Positions 23,221 to 30,157 of a stretch of DNA of 30,157 nucleotides are shown in pieces; position 1 is the first letter of the stretch; every line of letters starts with the position of its first letter. The position numbers and the translations under genes are program-made. The notes beneath the pieces were generated by a model. That model was not told the DNA's origin and did not search any database. It worked only from the letters and a program-made list of their open reading frames with translations. This stretch comes from Sva-07 sp038321235 (GTDB lineage Bacteria; Actinomycetota; Acidimicrobiia; Acidimicrobiales; Ilumatobacteraceae). Location: contig JBBQEU010000029.1 in assembly GCA_038321235.1 (NCBI GenBank), positions 1-30,157 of the forward strand, written 5' to 3'.

Positions 23221-23844
23221 TCAGGGCACCGAGATCGCTCTGCGCGCCCAGACGGCGTAGAGCGGGTCGTTGCGAGCACCGGGGTTGCGCAACTGCACCG
23301 TTGGTTCATCGAAGCCGTCGGTCAGCTCGAAGTAGGCGCTCACGATGGCACAATGCCCTTCGTCGTTCGTCGACAGCCACCCACGGATGGCCTTGGTGGG
23401 AAAGCATCTGTTCGAGAACGTGCACACGAACGGTGCTCCGGGCCGCAGCACCCGTGCCACCTCGGCGAACACGTCGAGCGGCCGGGTGAGATAGTCGACC
23501 GAGACGCAACACGTCACGGCGTCGAACGAGGAGTCATCGAACGGGAGGGCGGGGTCGACGTTCAGGTCGTGCACCAACCACGCGCTGGCGGCATCGTTGG
23601 CCGCCAGTTCGGTTTCGTTCATGCCCAGCGCCACGAGCCGTTGGGGAGTCGACGAGAAGTGCGAGATCCACGATGAGCAGATGTCGAGCACGTCACCGGA
23701 CAGAACGAGTTCCTCGTACAGCTCGGTGACCGCGGCGATGGCGCCGTCGTCGATGTGGGTGAGCAGTCGGTCGACGGCGTAGAACCGATGGTCACCCGAC
23801 TCGTCGTCGCGATCGAAGAATCCCTGTGGGAATGGGTCGCTCAT
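23221..23844 (-). CDS. Class I SAM methyltransferase, SSW-motif subfamily
   Basis: This 207-aa predicted methyltransferase has a Rossmann-like core, but motif I reads VLDICSSWISHFS (about 55-67) instead of a Gly-rich GxGxG loop. This is followed by LGMNETELAAND, VHDLNVDPALPF (motif II/III), FDAVTCCVSVDYLTRP, VFAEVARVLRPGAPFVCTFSNRCFPTKAIRGW (in parts EVARVLRPGAPFV and FSNRCFPTKAI). The same SSW-x-SH and FSNRxFPTKA signature occurs in a widespread plant/bacterial methyltransferase-like family of unknown substrate. The ATG at 23844 overlaps the sulfotransferase stop by 4 nt, so the two are co-translated and may act on the same compound. What is methylated cannot be read. Confidence 0.87.
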   Translation of the reverse strand: MSDPFPQGFFDRDDESGDHRFYAVDRLLTHIDDGAIAAVTELYEELVLSGDVLDICSSWISHFSSTPQRLVALGMNETELAANDAASAWLVHDLNVDPALPFDDSSFDAVTCCVSVDYLTRPLDVFAEVARVLRPGAPFVCTFSNRCFPTKAIRGWLSTNDEGHCAIVSAYFELTDGFDEPTVQLRNPGARNDPLYAVWARRAISVP

Positions 23845-24467
23845 CGATCGTCCATGCCCGCGCGGGTGCGGAACTCCTCGCGGGTGTTCGTGTGCGGGAA
23901 CGGTTCGCCTGGCTCGGGGAGCGCGAGCGCGGAGCACAGTGGCCCCCACCCGTCGCCAGGCTGGTATTCGAACAGCCGCTCGGGTGGTATCGCCGCTCGC
24001 ACCGCGGCGTTGTGAGCGTCGTAGGCCGCCATCGCGCCTGCCGCGTCATCGAGCGCCACGCCGAGGCTGCGCTGGAACAACGCAGCGATCATCGCCTTGT
24101 GCCGCCGCCCGGCATCATCGGTGGCCTCCCACTGCGACGTTTGGAAGATCGTCGCGTCAGCGCTGTCGTACCACGCTTGCGCTGACGAGCGCGTCGACAA
24201 CAGCACGGGTGCGTCGGGGTAGGCGTCGGCGAGTTCACGCCACACCGCAGCACCCGGATAGTCGACGATCGCCGAGTAGTCATCGAGCAGTGCGTGCCAG
24301 TCGACCGGGCGGTCGTGCATCGCGTCGTCCCAGACCGCCACCTCATCGGGGTGCGCCCATACCTCCATCATGTGGTGGCAGGTACCGCCGAGCAGTTGCT
24401 CGAGGGCGAGCTTGAGCGACATGGTGCCGGTACGCCCGAGCCCGGCCCCGATCAGTCGAATCGTCAT
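23841..24467 (-). CDS. Sulfotransferase-family protein
   Basis: This 208-aa protein of the P-loop sulfotransferase type begins TIRLIGAGLGRTGTMSLKLAL (as GAGLGRTGTMSLK), the 5'-phosphosulfate-binding loop. It continues CHHMMEVWAHPDEV, DWHALLDDYSAIVDYPGAAVWREL, and PDAPVLLSTRSSAQAWYDS, where the Arg-Ser pair matches the 3'-phosphate-binding motif. The layout matches the Sulfotransfer_4 group, whose acceptors are mostly unknown. These enzymes move sulfate from PAPS to a hydroxyl or amine. The ATG at 24467 is the only sensible start. The stop overlaps the methyltransferase ATG. A SulP anion transporter 400 bp away could supply sulfate, but that link is speculative. Confidence 0.88.
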   Translation of the reverse strand: MTIRLIGAGLGRTGTMSLKLALEQLLGGTCHHMMEVWAHPDEVAVWDDAMHDRPVDWHALLDDYSAIVDYPGAAVWRELADAYPDAPVLLSTRSSAQAWYDSADATIFQTSQWEATDDAGRRHKAMIAALFQRSLGVALDDAAGAMAAYDAHNAAVRAAIPPERLFEYQPGDGWGPLCSALALPEPGEPFPHTNTREEFRTRAGMDDR

Positions 24468-24478
24468 GACGCCATCAT

Positions 24479-24492
24479 GGCCCTGCAGGGCC
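24479..24492 (-). terminator. 14-bp perfect palindrome after small Ala-rich gene
   Basis: GGCCCTGCAGGGCC reads the same on both strands and could form a 5-bp GC stem with a TGCA loop. It lies 20 nt downstream of the small gene's stop and 12 nt upstream of the sulfotransferase ATG on the same strand. A terminator or attenuator is possible; there is no T run. Confidence 0.4.
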
Positions 24493-24511
24493 GGTCGGGC
24501 GCACGCGAGCG

Positions 24512-24775
24512 TCAGTTGTCGACGGCGTCCTTCGCTGCGTCGGCGACGTCGTCTGCCGCCTCCGCAACTGCGTCGGTGGCATCCTCAGCGGCATCGGCAG
24601 CCTTGTCTGGCGCAGGCTGGACCTTGTCCTTCACGGTGGCCTGGGCCTGCTGCGCTGTCTTGGTCACCGTATTGGTGGCCTTCTCGGCGCTGGACTTGGT
24701 GTTGTCGCGCTTGAAGGCGGCAGCAGCAGCAGCGGCGGCACCGATGATGGCGAGGAGGAAAAACAGTTTCTTCAT
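24512..24775 (-). CDS. Small Ala-rich membrane-anchored or secreted helical protein
   Basis: This 87-aa protein begins MKKLFFLLAIIGAAAAAAAAF, a signal peptide or single anchor of Leu/Ile then a run of eight alanines. The rest is low-complexity Ala, Asp, Lys, Thr and Val in short heptad-like repeats (KAADAAEDATDAVAEAADDVADAAKDAV), predicted to be one long amphipathic helix, like LEA-type or envelope stress proteins. It has no enzyme motif. The ATG at 24775 is supported by GGAG nine bases upstream and by the signal sequence; the longer frame upstream is spurious. The net charge is negative in the C-terminal half. It lies divergent from the SulP gene with 118 bp between starts. Function unknown. 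Confidence 0.8.
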   Translation of the reverse strand: MKKLFFLLAIIGAAAAAAAAFKRDNTKSSAEKATNTVTKTAQQAQATVKDKVQPAPDKAADAAEDATDAVAEAADDVADAAKDAVDN

Positions 24776-24893
24776 GGTGTTCTCCAGTGGTGAGGGCGGA
24801 CGAGTGAGTGCGGCGAGCCGCTCACGACATCGACCGTACCGGTGACGATCGGGACCCGCAACCGCCGGCGGCAGCGGGTGGGCGGAGTAGAAC

Positions 24894-26621
24894 ATGAACG
24901 TGCGCGAAGCGGTGCGGAACTGGTTTCCCGGAGTGAGGGTCGCCGCGCACTACGAGCGGAACTGGCTTCGCGACGACGTGATCGCGGGCATCACGCTGAC
25001 TGCGTTGTTGATCCCGGCGGGGATCGGCTACGCGCAGGTGTCCGGTTTGCCGCCGGTGACCGGGCTCTACGCCACGATCGTGCCGCTGCTGGCGTACGCG
25101 CTGGTCGGGCCATCGAGGATCCTCGTGCTCGGGCCCGACTCGTCGCTCGCTCCGATCGTCGGTGCCTCGGTGCTGCCGCTCGCAGCGGGGGATCCCGCTC
25201 GCGCGGTGGCCCTTGCCGGAGTGCTGGCGATCCTGATGGGCGCGTTCCTGGTGATCGGCGCGCTGTTCCGTTTGGGGTTCGTCACCGACCTGCTGTCGAA
25301 GCCGATCCGCATCGGCTACCTGAATGGCATCGCCTTGGTGGTGATCGTCGGTCAGCTCCCGGCGCTTCTCGGCTTCACCGTCGACGCCGACAGCATGATC
25401 GGCGACGCCCGCGGCGTCGTGCGCGGGGTGGTCGACGGCCTGACTGACCCGACGGTCGTCGCTATCGGCGCCATCGCATTGGCGGTGATGCTGGTACTCC
25501 GCGTCGTCGCCCGCAGTGTTCCTGGCGTACTCGTAGCGGTTGCGGGGTCGATGATCGCCGTTGCCGTGTTCGGCTTGCGCGACGAGGTCCCCGTCGTCGG
25601 TGCACTCCCACGCGGACTCCCGACTCCTGCGCTCGGCGGGCTCGGCTGGGGCGACGTCACCTCGCTGATCGGGCCGGCCGCGGGCATTGCGCTGATCGCG
25701 TTCGCCGACACCGGCGTGCTGTCACGCACGTTCGCCTCGCGACATGGCGAGACGGTCAGCGGCACCGACGAGATGCGTGGCCTCGGGCTCTCCAATGTCG
25801 CAACCGGGATCCTTGGCGGTTTCCCGGTCTCGGCGTCGACGTCGCGCACGCCGGTGGCTGAGCGGGCCGGGGCTCGCACTCAGTTGGTCGGCGTCGTGGG
25901 AGCACTGCTGCTCGTCGGGTTCGTCGTGCTCACCCCGAACCTCACGAACTACCTGCCGCGCTCGGCGCTGGCAGCCGTGGTGATCGTGGCGGCAGCGAGC
26001 CTGATCGACGTGCGCGGGGTGGTCCGGCTGCTCCGGGTCGACCGGGTCGACGGGCTCCTCTCGATTGCAGCGCTGCTCGGCGTGGCGCTGATCGGCGTGT
26101 TGCAGGGCATCGTGGTGGCGATTGCGTTGTCGTTCGTGGCGTTCGTCGACCGGTCATGGCGACCATATCGAGCCGAGCTCGGACAGATCACCGGACTGCG
26201 CGGCTACCACGACCTCTCGCGTCATCCGGAGGGTCATCGGGTACCCGGCATCGTCATCGTCCGCTTCGATGCCCCGCTGTTCTTCGCCAACGCCGGCATG
26301 TTCGACGAGTGGGTCCGCTCGGTGGTCGACGCCGATGCTGGCACCGTTCCCATCCGCCACGTCGTGCTTGCCGCCGAGCCGATCACCGACATCGATTCCA
26401 CGGCGATCGACGAGCTCGTGGCGCTCGATGATCACCTCGCGGCGGAGGGGATCGAGCTCATCTTCGCCGAGATGAAGGACCCGGTGCGCGACCACATCGC
26501 GCGCTACGGACTCGCCGACCGCTTCGGTCCGGACCGTTTCGCCCCCACTGTGGGCGCAGCGGTCGACGCGATCATCGGCCACGAGCGCGGCGACATCGGG
26601 AGCCCGTCGGACCGCACCTGA
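24894..26621 (+). CDS. SulP-family anion transporter with STAS domain
   Basis: This 575-aa inner membrane transporter moves sulfate, bicarbonate or other anions, by proton or sodium symport or exchange. The membrane region carries the SulP hallmark LRDDVIAGITLTALLIPAGIGYAQVSGLPPVTGLYA (shown in parts DVIAGITLTALLIPAGIGYA and GLPPVTGLYATIVP, about 25-65), plus LVLGPDSSLAPI and FPVSASTSRTPVAE near residue 312. About twelve hydrophobic segments follow, up to residue 430. A cytoplasmic STAS domain occupies the C terminus (about 450-565), with VRFDAPLFFANAGMF and ITDIDSTAIDEL, where the Ser-Thr of DST is the usual phosphorylation or regulatory site. The ATG at 24894 starts the protein with a GGCGGAGTAGAAC ribosome site. 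The substrate cannot be told from sequence; sulfate is the commonest in this group. Confidence 0.93.
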   Translation: MNVREAVRNWFPGVRVAAHYERNWLRDDVIAGITLTALLIPAGIGYAQVSGLPPVTGLYATIVPLLAYALVGPSRILVLGPDSSLAPIVGASVLPLAAGDPARAVALAGVLAILMGAFLVIGALFRLGFVTDLLSKPIRIGYLNGIALVVIVGQLPALLGFTVDADSMIGDARGVVRGVVDGLTDPTVVAIGAIALAVMLVLRVVARSVPGVLVAVAGSMIAVAVFGLRDEVPVVGALPRGLPTPALGGLGWGDVTSLIGPAAGIALIAFADTGVLSRTFASRHGETVSGTDEMRGLGLSNVATGILGGFPVSASTSRTPVAERAGARTQLVGVVGALLLVGFVVLTPNLTNYLPRSALAAVVIVAAASLIDVRGVVRLLRVDRVDGLLSIAALLGVALIGVLQGIVVAIALSFVAFVDRSWRPYRAELGQITGLRGYHDLSRHPEGHRVPGIVIVRFDAPLFFANAGMFDEWVRSVVDADAGTVPIRHVVLAAEPITDIDSTAIDELVALDDHLAAEGIELIFAEMKDPVRDHIARYGLADRFGPDRFAPTVGAAVDAIIGHERGDIGSPSDRT

Positions 26622-26638
26622 CCCCGACCGGTCGACGG
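26604..26638. terminator. Inverted repeat between convergent SulP and TldE genes
   Basis: CCGTC-g-GACCG (26604-26614) can pair with CGGTCGACGG (26629-26638), ten base pairs with one bulged G and a 14-nt loop. The right arm also contains the palindrome CGACCGGTCG (26625-26634). It spans the SulP stop and the 27-bp gap before the TldE stop. Shared terminator is a reasonable reading, weakly supported. Confidence 0.35.
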
Positions 26639-26648
26639 ACGGATCGCG

Positions 26649-28028
26649 TCAGAGCACGAAGCGCATGGCGCCGACCAGCGCGCCGGGAAGTCGGGCGCTG
26701 TCGGTGGATCGCTGCTCGTAGGTGGACGTGTCGAGCAGCACTTCGGTGTTGTCGGTGAGCCCTTCGAGGCGGTCGCCGAGCAGGTGGTAGGCGGTGTCGT
26801 CGAAGCGCAGCACGTTGACCGGGGCGACGATCTCGCCGTCGTCCATCCAGAACGTGGCGAAGCGGGTCATCCCGGTGGTGCGACACGCAGCCTGGTCGGA
26901 GAAGTTCGTGTACCAGAGGTTGCCGACGAACAGTCCGCTGCCGAGCGCCTCGCCGACCGAGTCGGTGGGGATGGTGCCCGGTGCGACGGCCAGCGACTGG
27001 GGGTACTCGTATCCGACGGCACCGTTGGTCGGCACGCCGTACTCCTGTGCCGACCGGGGCGACACCAGGGTCTGGGCGTAGGCGCCCTCGACGATCAGCG
27101 GCACTTCGTCGGGACGCAGGAATCCGGCCGACTGGAAGTTCGGGGCAACACCGTGGGCGGTGTCCTCGCTGATGTTCACGAGCGGCGACAGCGTGGTTCC
27201 CTCGACCAGCATCTTCAACAGCGGCGTCTGCTTGGTCTCGTGGGCCCGCAGTCCGAACGCGCCGTAGTGCGACCAGAGCTGGATCAACTCTTCCATCGCT
27301 CGCGGAGCGAGATAGGTGCGGTACTCGCCGGGCGACAGGCTGATCGGATCCCGTTCGAGCGCCTTGACCTGGCGTGCTGACCAGTCGACCTTGGCGGCGA
27401 ACGCGGCGTCGTCCCACTCGAAGCCGGCGTACAGGTTCTTGGCTGCCTTGTCGGCACGCAGGTAGAAGCACCAGTCGAGGTTGAACGTCGACGACTGGAA
27501 CCAGTTGCGCTGCCCGAGGCTGTTGGCGAACCCCTTGAACGTGTCGCCTGACGCGTAGATCCCCACGAGGTCGCGGCCGTGGCCGGCCGAACGGATCTTG
27601 GCGAGCGCTGCGTCGGGGTCGGGGATCGAGCCTCGCTCGACGCGCTCGGTGGAGGTGGGCTCGGTGTTGTAGAGCAGGAACGGATCGTCGGCCACGAACG
27701 CCCGCTGCTCACGGAGCTGCGCGAGCAGTACCGCGATGCGGGCGTCGTCGACGCTGCGATCGCCGGACAGGCGGATGCTGCCCCCGGTGTGGCGCTGACC
27801 GTCGACCAGATCGACGGTGAGGGTGCGCTGGTCGACGGTGCCGGCCTGGCGGACCTCGGAGTTGTTCAGCCGGATGAAGTCGGTGCGTTCACCCGAGATG
27901 TTGGCGAGCAACACCTCGTCGCCGGTCAAGGTGCCGGTGGCTGCAGTGACCAACTCGTCGAAGTACCCCTGATCGTGGTTCCCCGCGCCCGGGCCTCCGG
28001 GGGAAGCGCCGGTCGTGTCGGCGCTCAC
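26649..28028 (-). CDS. tldE: TldE/PmbA-like peptidase partner subunit
   Basis: This 459-aa protein belongs to the TldD/PmbA (TldE) family and lacks the HExxH motif, as TldE subunits do. Recognisable segments are YASGDTFKGFANSLGQRNWFQSSTFNLD (as GFANSLGQRNWFQS), ERDPISLSPGEYRTYLAPRA (as LSPGEYRTYL), and LGSGLFVGNLWYTNFSD with a C-terminal MTRFATFWMDDGE. With TldD it forms a hollow dimer that shields the zinc peptidase site and degrades unfolded or small peptides; known roles include microcin maturation and CcdA turnover. The GTG at 28028 overlaps the TldD stop as GTGA, so both are made together. The N-terminal 20 residues (Gly/Pro/Ser-rich) are disordered. Confidence 0.92.
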   Translation of the reverse strand: MSADTTGASPGGPGAGNHDQGYFDELVTAATGTLTGDEVLLANISGERTDFIRLNNSEVRQAGTVDQRTLTVDLVDGQRHTGGSIRLSGDRSVDDARIAVLLAQLREQRAFVADDPFLLYNTEPTSTERVERGSIPDPDAALAKIRSAGHGRDLVGIYASGDTFKGFANSLGQRNWFQSSTFNLDWCFYLRADKAAKNLYAGFEWDDAAFAAKVDWSARQVKALERDPISLSPGEYRTYLAPRAMEELIQLWSHYGAFGLRAHETKQTPLLKMLVEGTTLSPLVNISEDTAHGVAPNFQSAGFLRPDEVPLIVEGAYAQTLVSPRSAQEYGVPTNGAVGYEYPQSLAVAPGTIPTDSVGEALGSGLFVGNLWYTNFSDQAACRTTGMTRFATFWMDDGEIVAPVNVLRFDDTAYHLLGDRLEGLTDNTEVLLDTSTYEQRSTDSARLPGALVGAMRFVL

Positions 28029-29488
28029 TCCTCGCCTCCGAAGACGTCGATGTTCGAGAACAGGCACGCGGGCGATGCGTGGCCGGTGCCGATCACCTGG
28101 TTGAGTTCGCCCTTGCCGCAGTTCGGGGTGCCCATCACGGTGAAGCTGTTGCGGTCGGCGACGCCGGACAGGCTGCGCCAGAACGTCGATGAGATCCCCC
28201 GGTAGCCGGGGTTGCGGACGGCGCCGACGATCTCGCCGTTCTCGATCCGCTGGCCGTACTCGCAGCCGAACTGGAACTTGTTGCGGCTGTCGTCGATCGA
28301 CCACGAGTTGTTGGTGTGCAGGTACACACCGTGCTCGATCGAGGAGATCAGTTCGTCGACGGTCGAGTCGCCCGGCTCGACGTTGAGATTGGCCATCCGG
28401 TCGATCGGCGGTCGGTTCCAGTTCTGGGCGCGCGAATTGGCGACGCCGGGTAGACCGCTGCGTTCCTGCGACACGCTGCCGCCGAGGCCGCGCACCAAGA
28501 TGCCGTTCTCGATCAGGTGCTGACGTTCGGCGGGGGTGCCGTCGTCGTCGAATCCGTACGAGGCGAGCTGGCCGGGCACGGTGGGGTCGAAGGTGACGTT
28601 GAGCAGATCGGAGCCGTACTGGTAGGTGCCGAACATGTCGGGGGTGACGAAGCTGGTGCCGGCGTAGTTGCGTTCGTCGCCGAGGATCCTGTCGAGTTCG
28701 AGCGGGTGGCCGATCGACTCGTGGATCTGCAGGATCATCTGGTCGGGGGCGAGGAGCGCGTCCATCACCCCGGTCGGACAGTTGGGTGCGGTGAGGAGTT
28801 CGAGCGCCTGCTCGGCGACTCGGCTGGCGGCGTCACCGAAGCCGTAGCGCCCGAGCACCTCGGCGCCGCCCTGCCCACAGAAGGCGTGCGCACCGAACGT
28901 GCGGGTCTGGGTGTTGGTGCCCTCGTTCGCCGTGGCGCTGAGGCTCGGGTAGACGAAGCGGAAGCGTTGTTCGATACGTCCGGTGTCGCCGTTGCGCGAG
29001 GCGGTCAGGAGGAGTTGGTCGACGTCACGTCGAACCAGTGAGGCACCCCAGTTGACGATGCGGTCGTCGATGCCGAGCAGCCGCGATTGCTGTTGGAGTA
29101 GTTCGAGGCGGTCGTTCAACGGCAGCGTGTCCCACGTGACCTCCACCGGTGACACGTAGGTGCCGACGGCGTGACTGGTCGGAGCCGCAGTGGTGACCAT
29201 TGCGCCAGCGGTGACGCCCGCCCAGTAGCGGGCGCGTTCGACGGCGGCGGCGAGGCCGGTCTCGCTGAGGTCGGTGGTGGCCGAGTAGCCGAGGCCGCCG
29301 CCGTTCCAGATCGTGATCATCACGCCGGTGTCGTACTGCGTGAACATCGGCTCGAGCTGGTTGCGTCGAACGCTCAGGTGTTCGGCGCGCTCGTCGACGA
29401 AGCGGGCCGAGGCGTAGTCGACGTCCGCCGGCAGTGCAGTTCGCAGCCGGTCCTCGAGCGCCGTCGATTCGATCAACAGGTCGGTCAT
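28025..29488 (-). CDS. tldD: TldD-like zinc metalloprotease
   Basis: This 487-aa protein is the catalytic subunit of the TldD/TldE peptidase. The zinc motif HESIGH (H256, E257, H261) is present in QIHESIGHPLELDRILGDE, and family segments include DTGVMITIWNGGGLGYSAT, NEGTNTQTRTFGAHAFCGQGG (as TRTFGAHAFCG) and FSNIDVFGG near the end, with conserved Cys (GTPNCGKGE) that can supply the third zinc ligand. It cleaves short, unfolded peptides inside the chamber made with TldE. The ATG at 29488 is the only in-frame start near the family start. It is first in the two-gene operon, overlapping TldE by 4 nt. No precursor peptide or other antibiotic-peptide gene is near, so a general peptide-clearance role is likely. 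Confidence 0.94.
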   Translation of the reverse strand: MTDLLIESTALEDRLRTALPADVDYASARFVDERAEHLSVRRNQLEPMFTQYDTGVMITIWNGGGLGYSATTDLSETGLAAAVERARYWAGVTAGAMVTTAAPTSHAVGTYVSPVEVTWDTLPLNDRLELLQQQSRLLGIDDRIVNWGASLVRRDVDQLLLTASRNGDTGRIEQRFRFVYPSLSATANEGTNTQTRTFGAHAFCGQGGAEVLGRYGFGDAASRVAEQALELLTAPNCPTGVMDALLAPDQMILQIHESIGHPLELDRILGDERNYAGTSFVTPDMFGTYQYGSDLLNVTFDPTVPGQLASYGFDDDGTPAERQHLIENGILVRGLGGSVSQERSGLPGVANSRAQNWNRPPIDRMANLNVEPGDSTVDELISSIEHGVYLHTNNSWSIDDSRNKFQFGCEYGQRIENGEIVGAVRNPGYRGISSTFWRSLSGVADRNSFTVMGTPNCGKGELNQVIGTGHASPACLFSNIDVFGGEE

Positions 29489-29830
29489 CCCCGCAGGTTA
29501 CGTCGCGGGACGGGCAGGCGCGATCCGATCATGGCTGGGCGGTCGGTTGGCTGGTCCGACGCCGCACGCGGTGGCCGAGTCCGTCCCTCACGAGGTGGCG
29601 TCACGATCTTCTTCGATTGATCAAGTTTCTCGCTGACGAACACGCAGAGCGTTCGGTCCGCTACTCATGGCTTGATGTGTGACAGAAATTGACGCAGATT
29701 GGAGAAAGTCGGCTTGTTTGTGGACCGAGGCCTCACTAGCGTCGAAGCAACCGATCGCCGACATACCTGTCGGTTCGGGTGTTCGAGAGATGGGCCTTTA
29801 GTAGTGGCGACGCAGAGTGGTCAAGTGTCA
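29489..29830. other. AT-richer intergenic region with candidate promoter
   Basis: No gene is supported in this 342-bp stretch. It is visibly richer in A/T than its neighbours. A plus-strand TTGACG (29689-29694) could be a -35 element; a weak CTTGTT (29713-29718) is the only -10 candidate. A perfect 6-bp hairpin, CCGACA-TACC-TGTCGG (29758-29773), lies in the 5' leader of the secreted protein gene. Its role is unknown. The rightward promoter of the last gene and the leftward promoter of tldD must be here. Confidence 0.6.
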
Positions 29831-30157
29831 GTGGTGAGTCCGGGCCGTGTGCGACGTGCGGGGACGTTCGTTCTTGTGGCCTTGATGGCGTTCGTCGCTG
29901 TCGTGGCGGTCGAGACCGCACCACCGGTCGGTGCGCAGCTGCGGTCGGCGACGGTCGTTATGGTCACTAATGGAACCGAGCTTGTCCCTGCAGTTGTTAA
30001 CGCTGTCGACGGCGACACCATCGTCCTCGCCCTCGGCGACTATCTGCTCGGCAGCACGCTCTCGATCTCCAAGAGCATCACGATCACGGGGGTCGGCGAA
30101 CCCGGCACCGCCGAAACTGCGGGTGGATCCGTGATCAAGCCGGCGTCGGGGAAGAAG
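29831..30157 (+). CDS. Secreted beta-helix-like protein, N-terminal part
   Basis: The frame from GTG 29831 (or GTG 29825 or 29834) stays open to the window edge, 109 codons, so only the N terminus is seen. It has a signal peptide: RVRRAG, a hydrophobic stretch (TFVLVALMAFVAVVAV) and a likely cleavage after PPVGA. The mature part reads VTNGTELVPAVVNAVDGDTIVLALGDYLLGS (in parts ELVPAVVNAVDGDTIVL and LGDYLLGS) then LSISKSITITGVGEPG. That pattern, a short helix followed by GDTI-L-x-x-G-x-Y and a K-S-x-x-I-x-G strand, is how right-handed beta-helix (pectate-lyase-like) surface proteins begin. Codon use is more AT-rich than elsewhere (GTT, CTT, AAT, ACT). The protein may be long and adhesive or polysaccharide-degrading. 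The start choice is uncertain and the rest is unseen. Confidence 0.8.
   Translation, partial: MVSPGRVRRAGTFVLVALMAFVAVVAVETAPPVGAQLRSATVVMVTNGTELVPAVVNAVDGDTIVLALGDYLLGSTLSISKSITITGVGEPGTAETAGGSVIKPASGKK

Noticed and set aside
24715..24745. Run of GCA/GCG-like triplets resembling a microsatellite
   Set aside because: It encodes the Ala stretch in the signal segment of the small protein and is better explained as coding low complexity.
1..30157. CRISPR arrays, tRNA or rRNA genes, insertion sequences, prophage genes
   Set aside because: No regular repeat-spacer pattern, cloverleaf signature, transposase or integrase was seen by eye; a tRNA or repeat scan was not possible here.

Overview
The window is gene-dense, high-GC bacterial DNA with many GTG starts, many 4-nt ATGA/GTGA stop/start overlaps, and actinobacterial-type gene content (a wax ester synthase/diacylglycerol acyltransferase, a HAD-PlsC fusion, two VapBC modules, a WXG100-like small protein). 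I infer a free-living actinobacterium, possibly of the Acidimicrobiia (Ilumatobacter-like). That placement rests on general style and is not proven here.

Left part (76-8608, all minus strand). An intact VapBC toxin-antitoxin module looks leaderless and has direct repeats over its promoter. It lies downstream of an unrecognised pair: a 93-aa helical WXG100-like protein and a 566-aa protein. Upstream of that pair is the clearest system in the window, a thiamine salvage operon. A TPP riboswitch whose 3' edge is the Shine-Dalgarno sequence precedes thiamine pyrophosphokinase, then ThiB, ThiP and ThiQ, with every junction a 4-nt overlap. Further upstream are a TauE/SafE-type exporter and a two-domain sulfurtransferase.

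Middle (8643-16890). An AcuI/YhdH-type reductase converges on a saccharopine-dehydrogenase-like gene, with a 33-bp perfect palindrome between them. Diverging from the latter are a PuuB-like FAD amine oxidase and a class III aminotransferase, which probably degrade amines. A CHAD-CYTH protein with the domains in the less usual order is divergent from a zinc-ribbon thioredoxin overlapping a fucose-isomerase-like gene.

Right-centre (17071-21799, plus strand). This holds a VOC protein, a cupredoxin-like lipoprotein, a HAD-PlsC acyltransferase, a WS/DGAT and a MOSC protein. The two acyltransferases fit glycerolipid and storage-lipid synthesis.

Right (21944-30157). A second VapBC locus has a frameshift in both genes but keeps a clean promoter/operator. 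It is followed by a cysteine-containing unknown, a methyltransferase-sulfotransferase pair, an Ala-rich small envelope protein, a SulP anion transporter, a TldD/TldE pair and a 342-bp AT-richer intergenic region. The window ends inside a secreted protein that starts like a right-handed beta-helix. No rRNA, tRNA, CRISPR array, transposase or prophage gene was seen.
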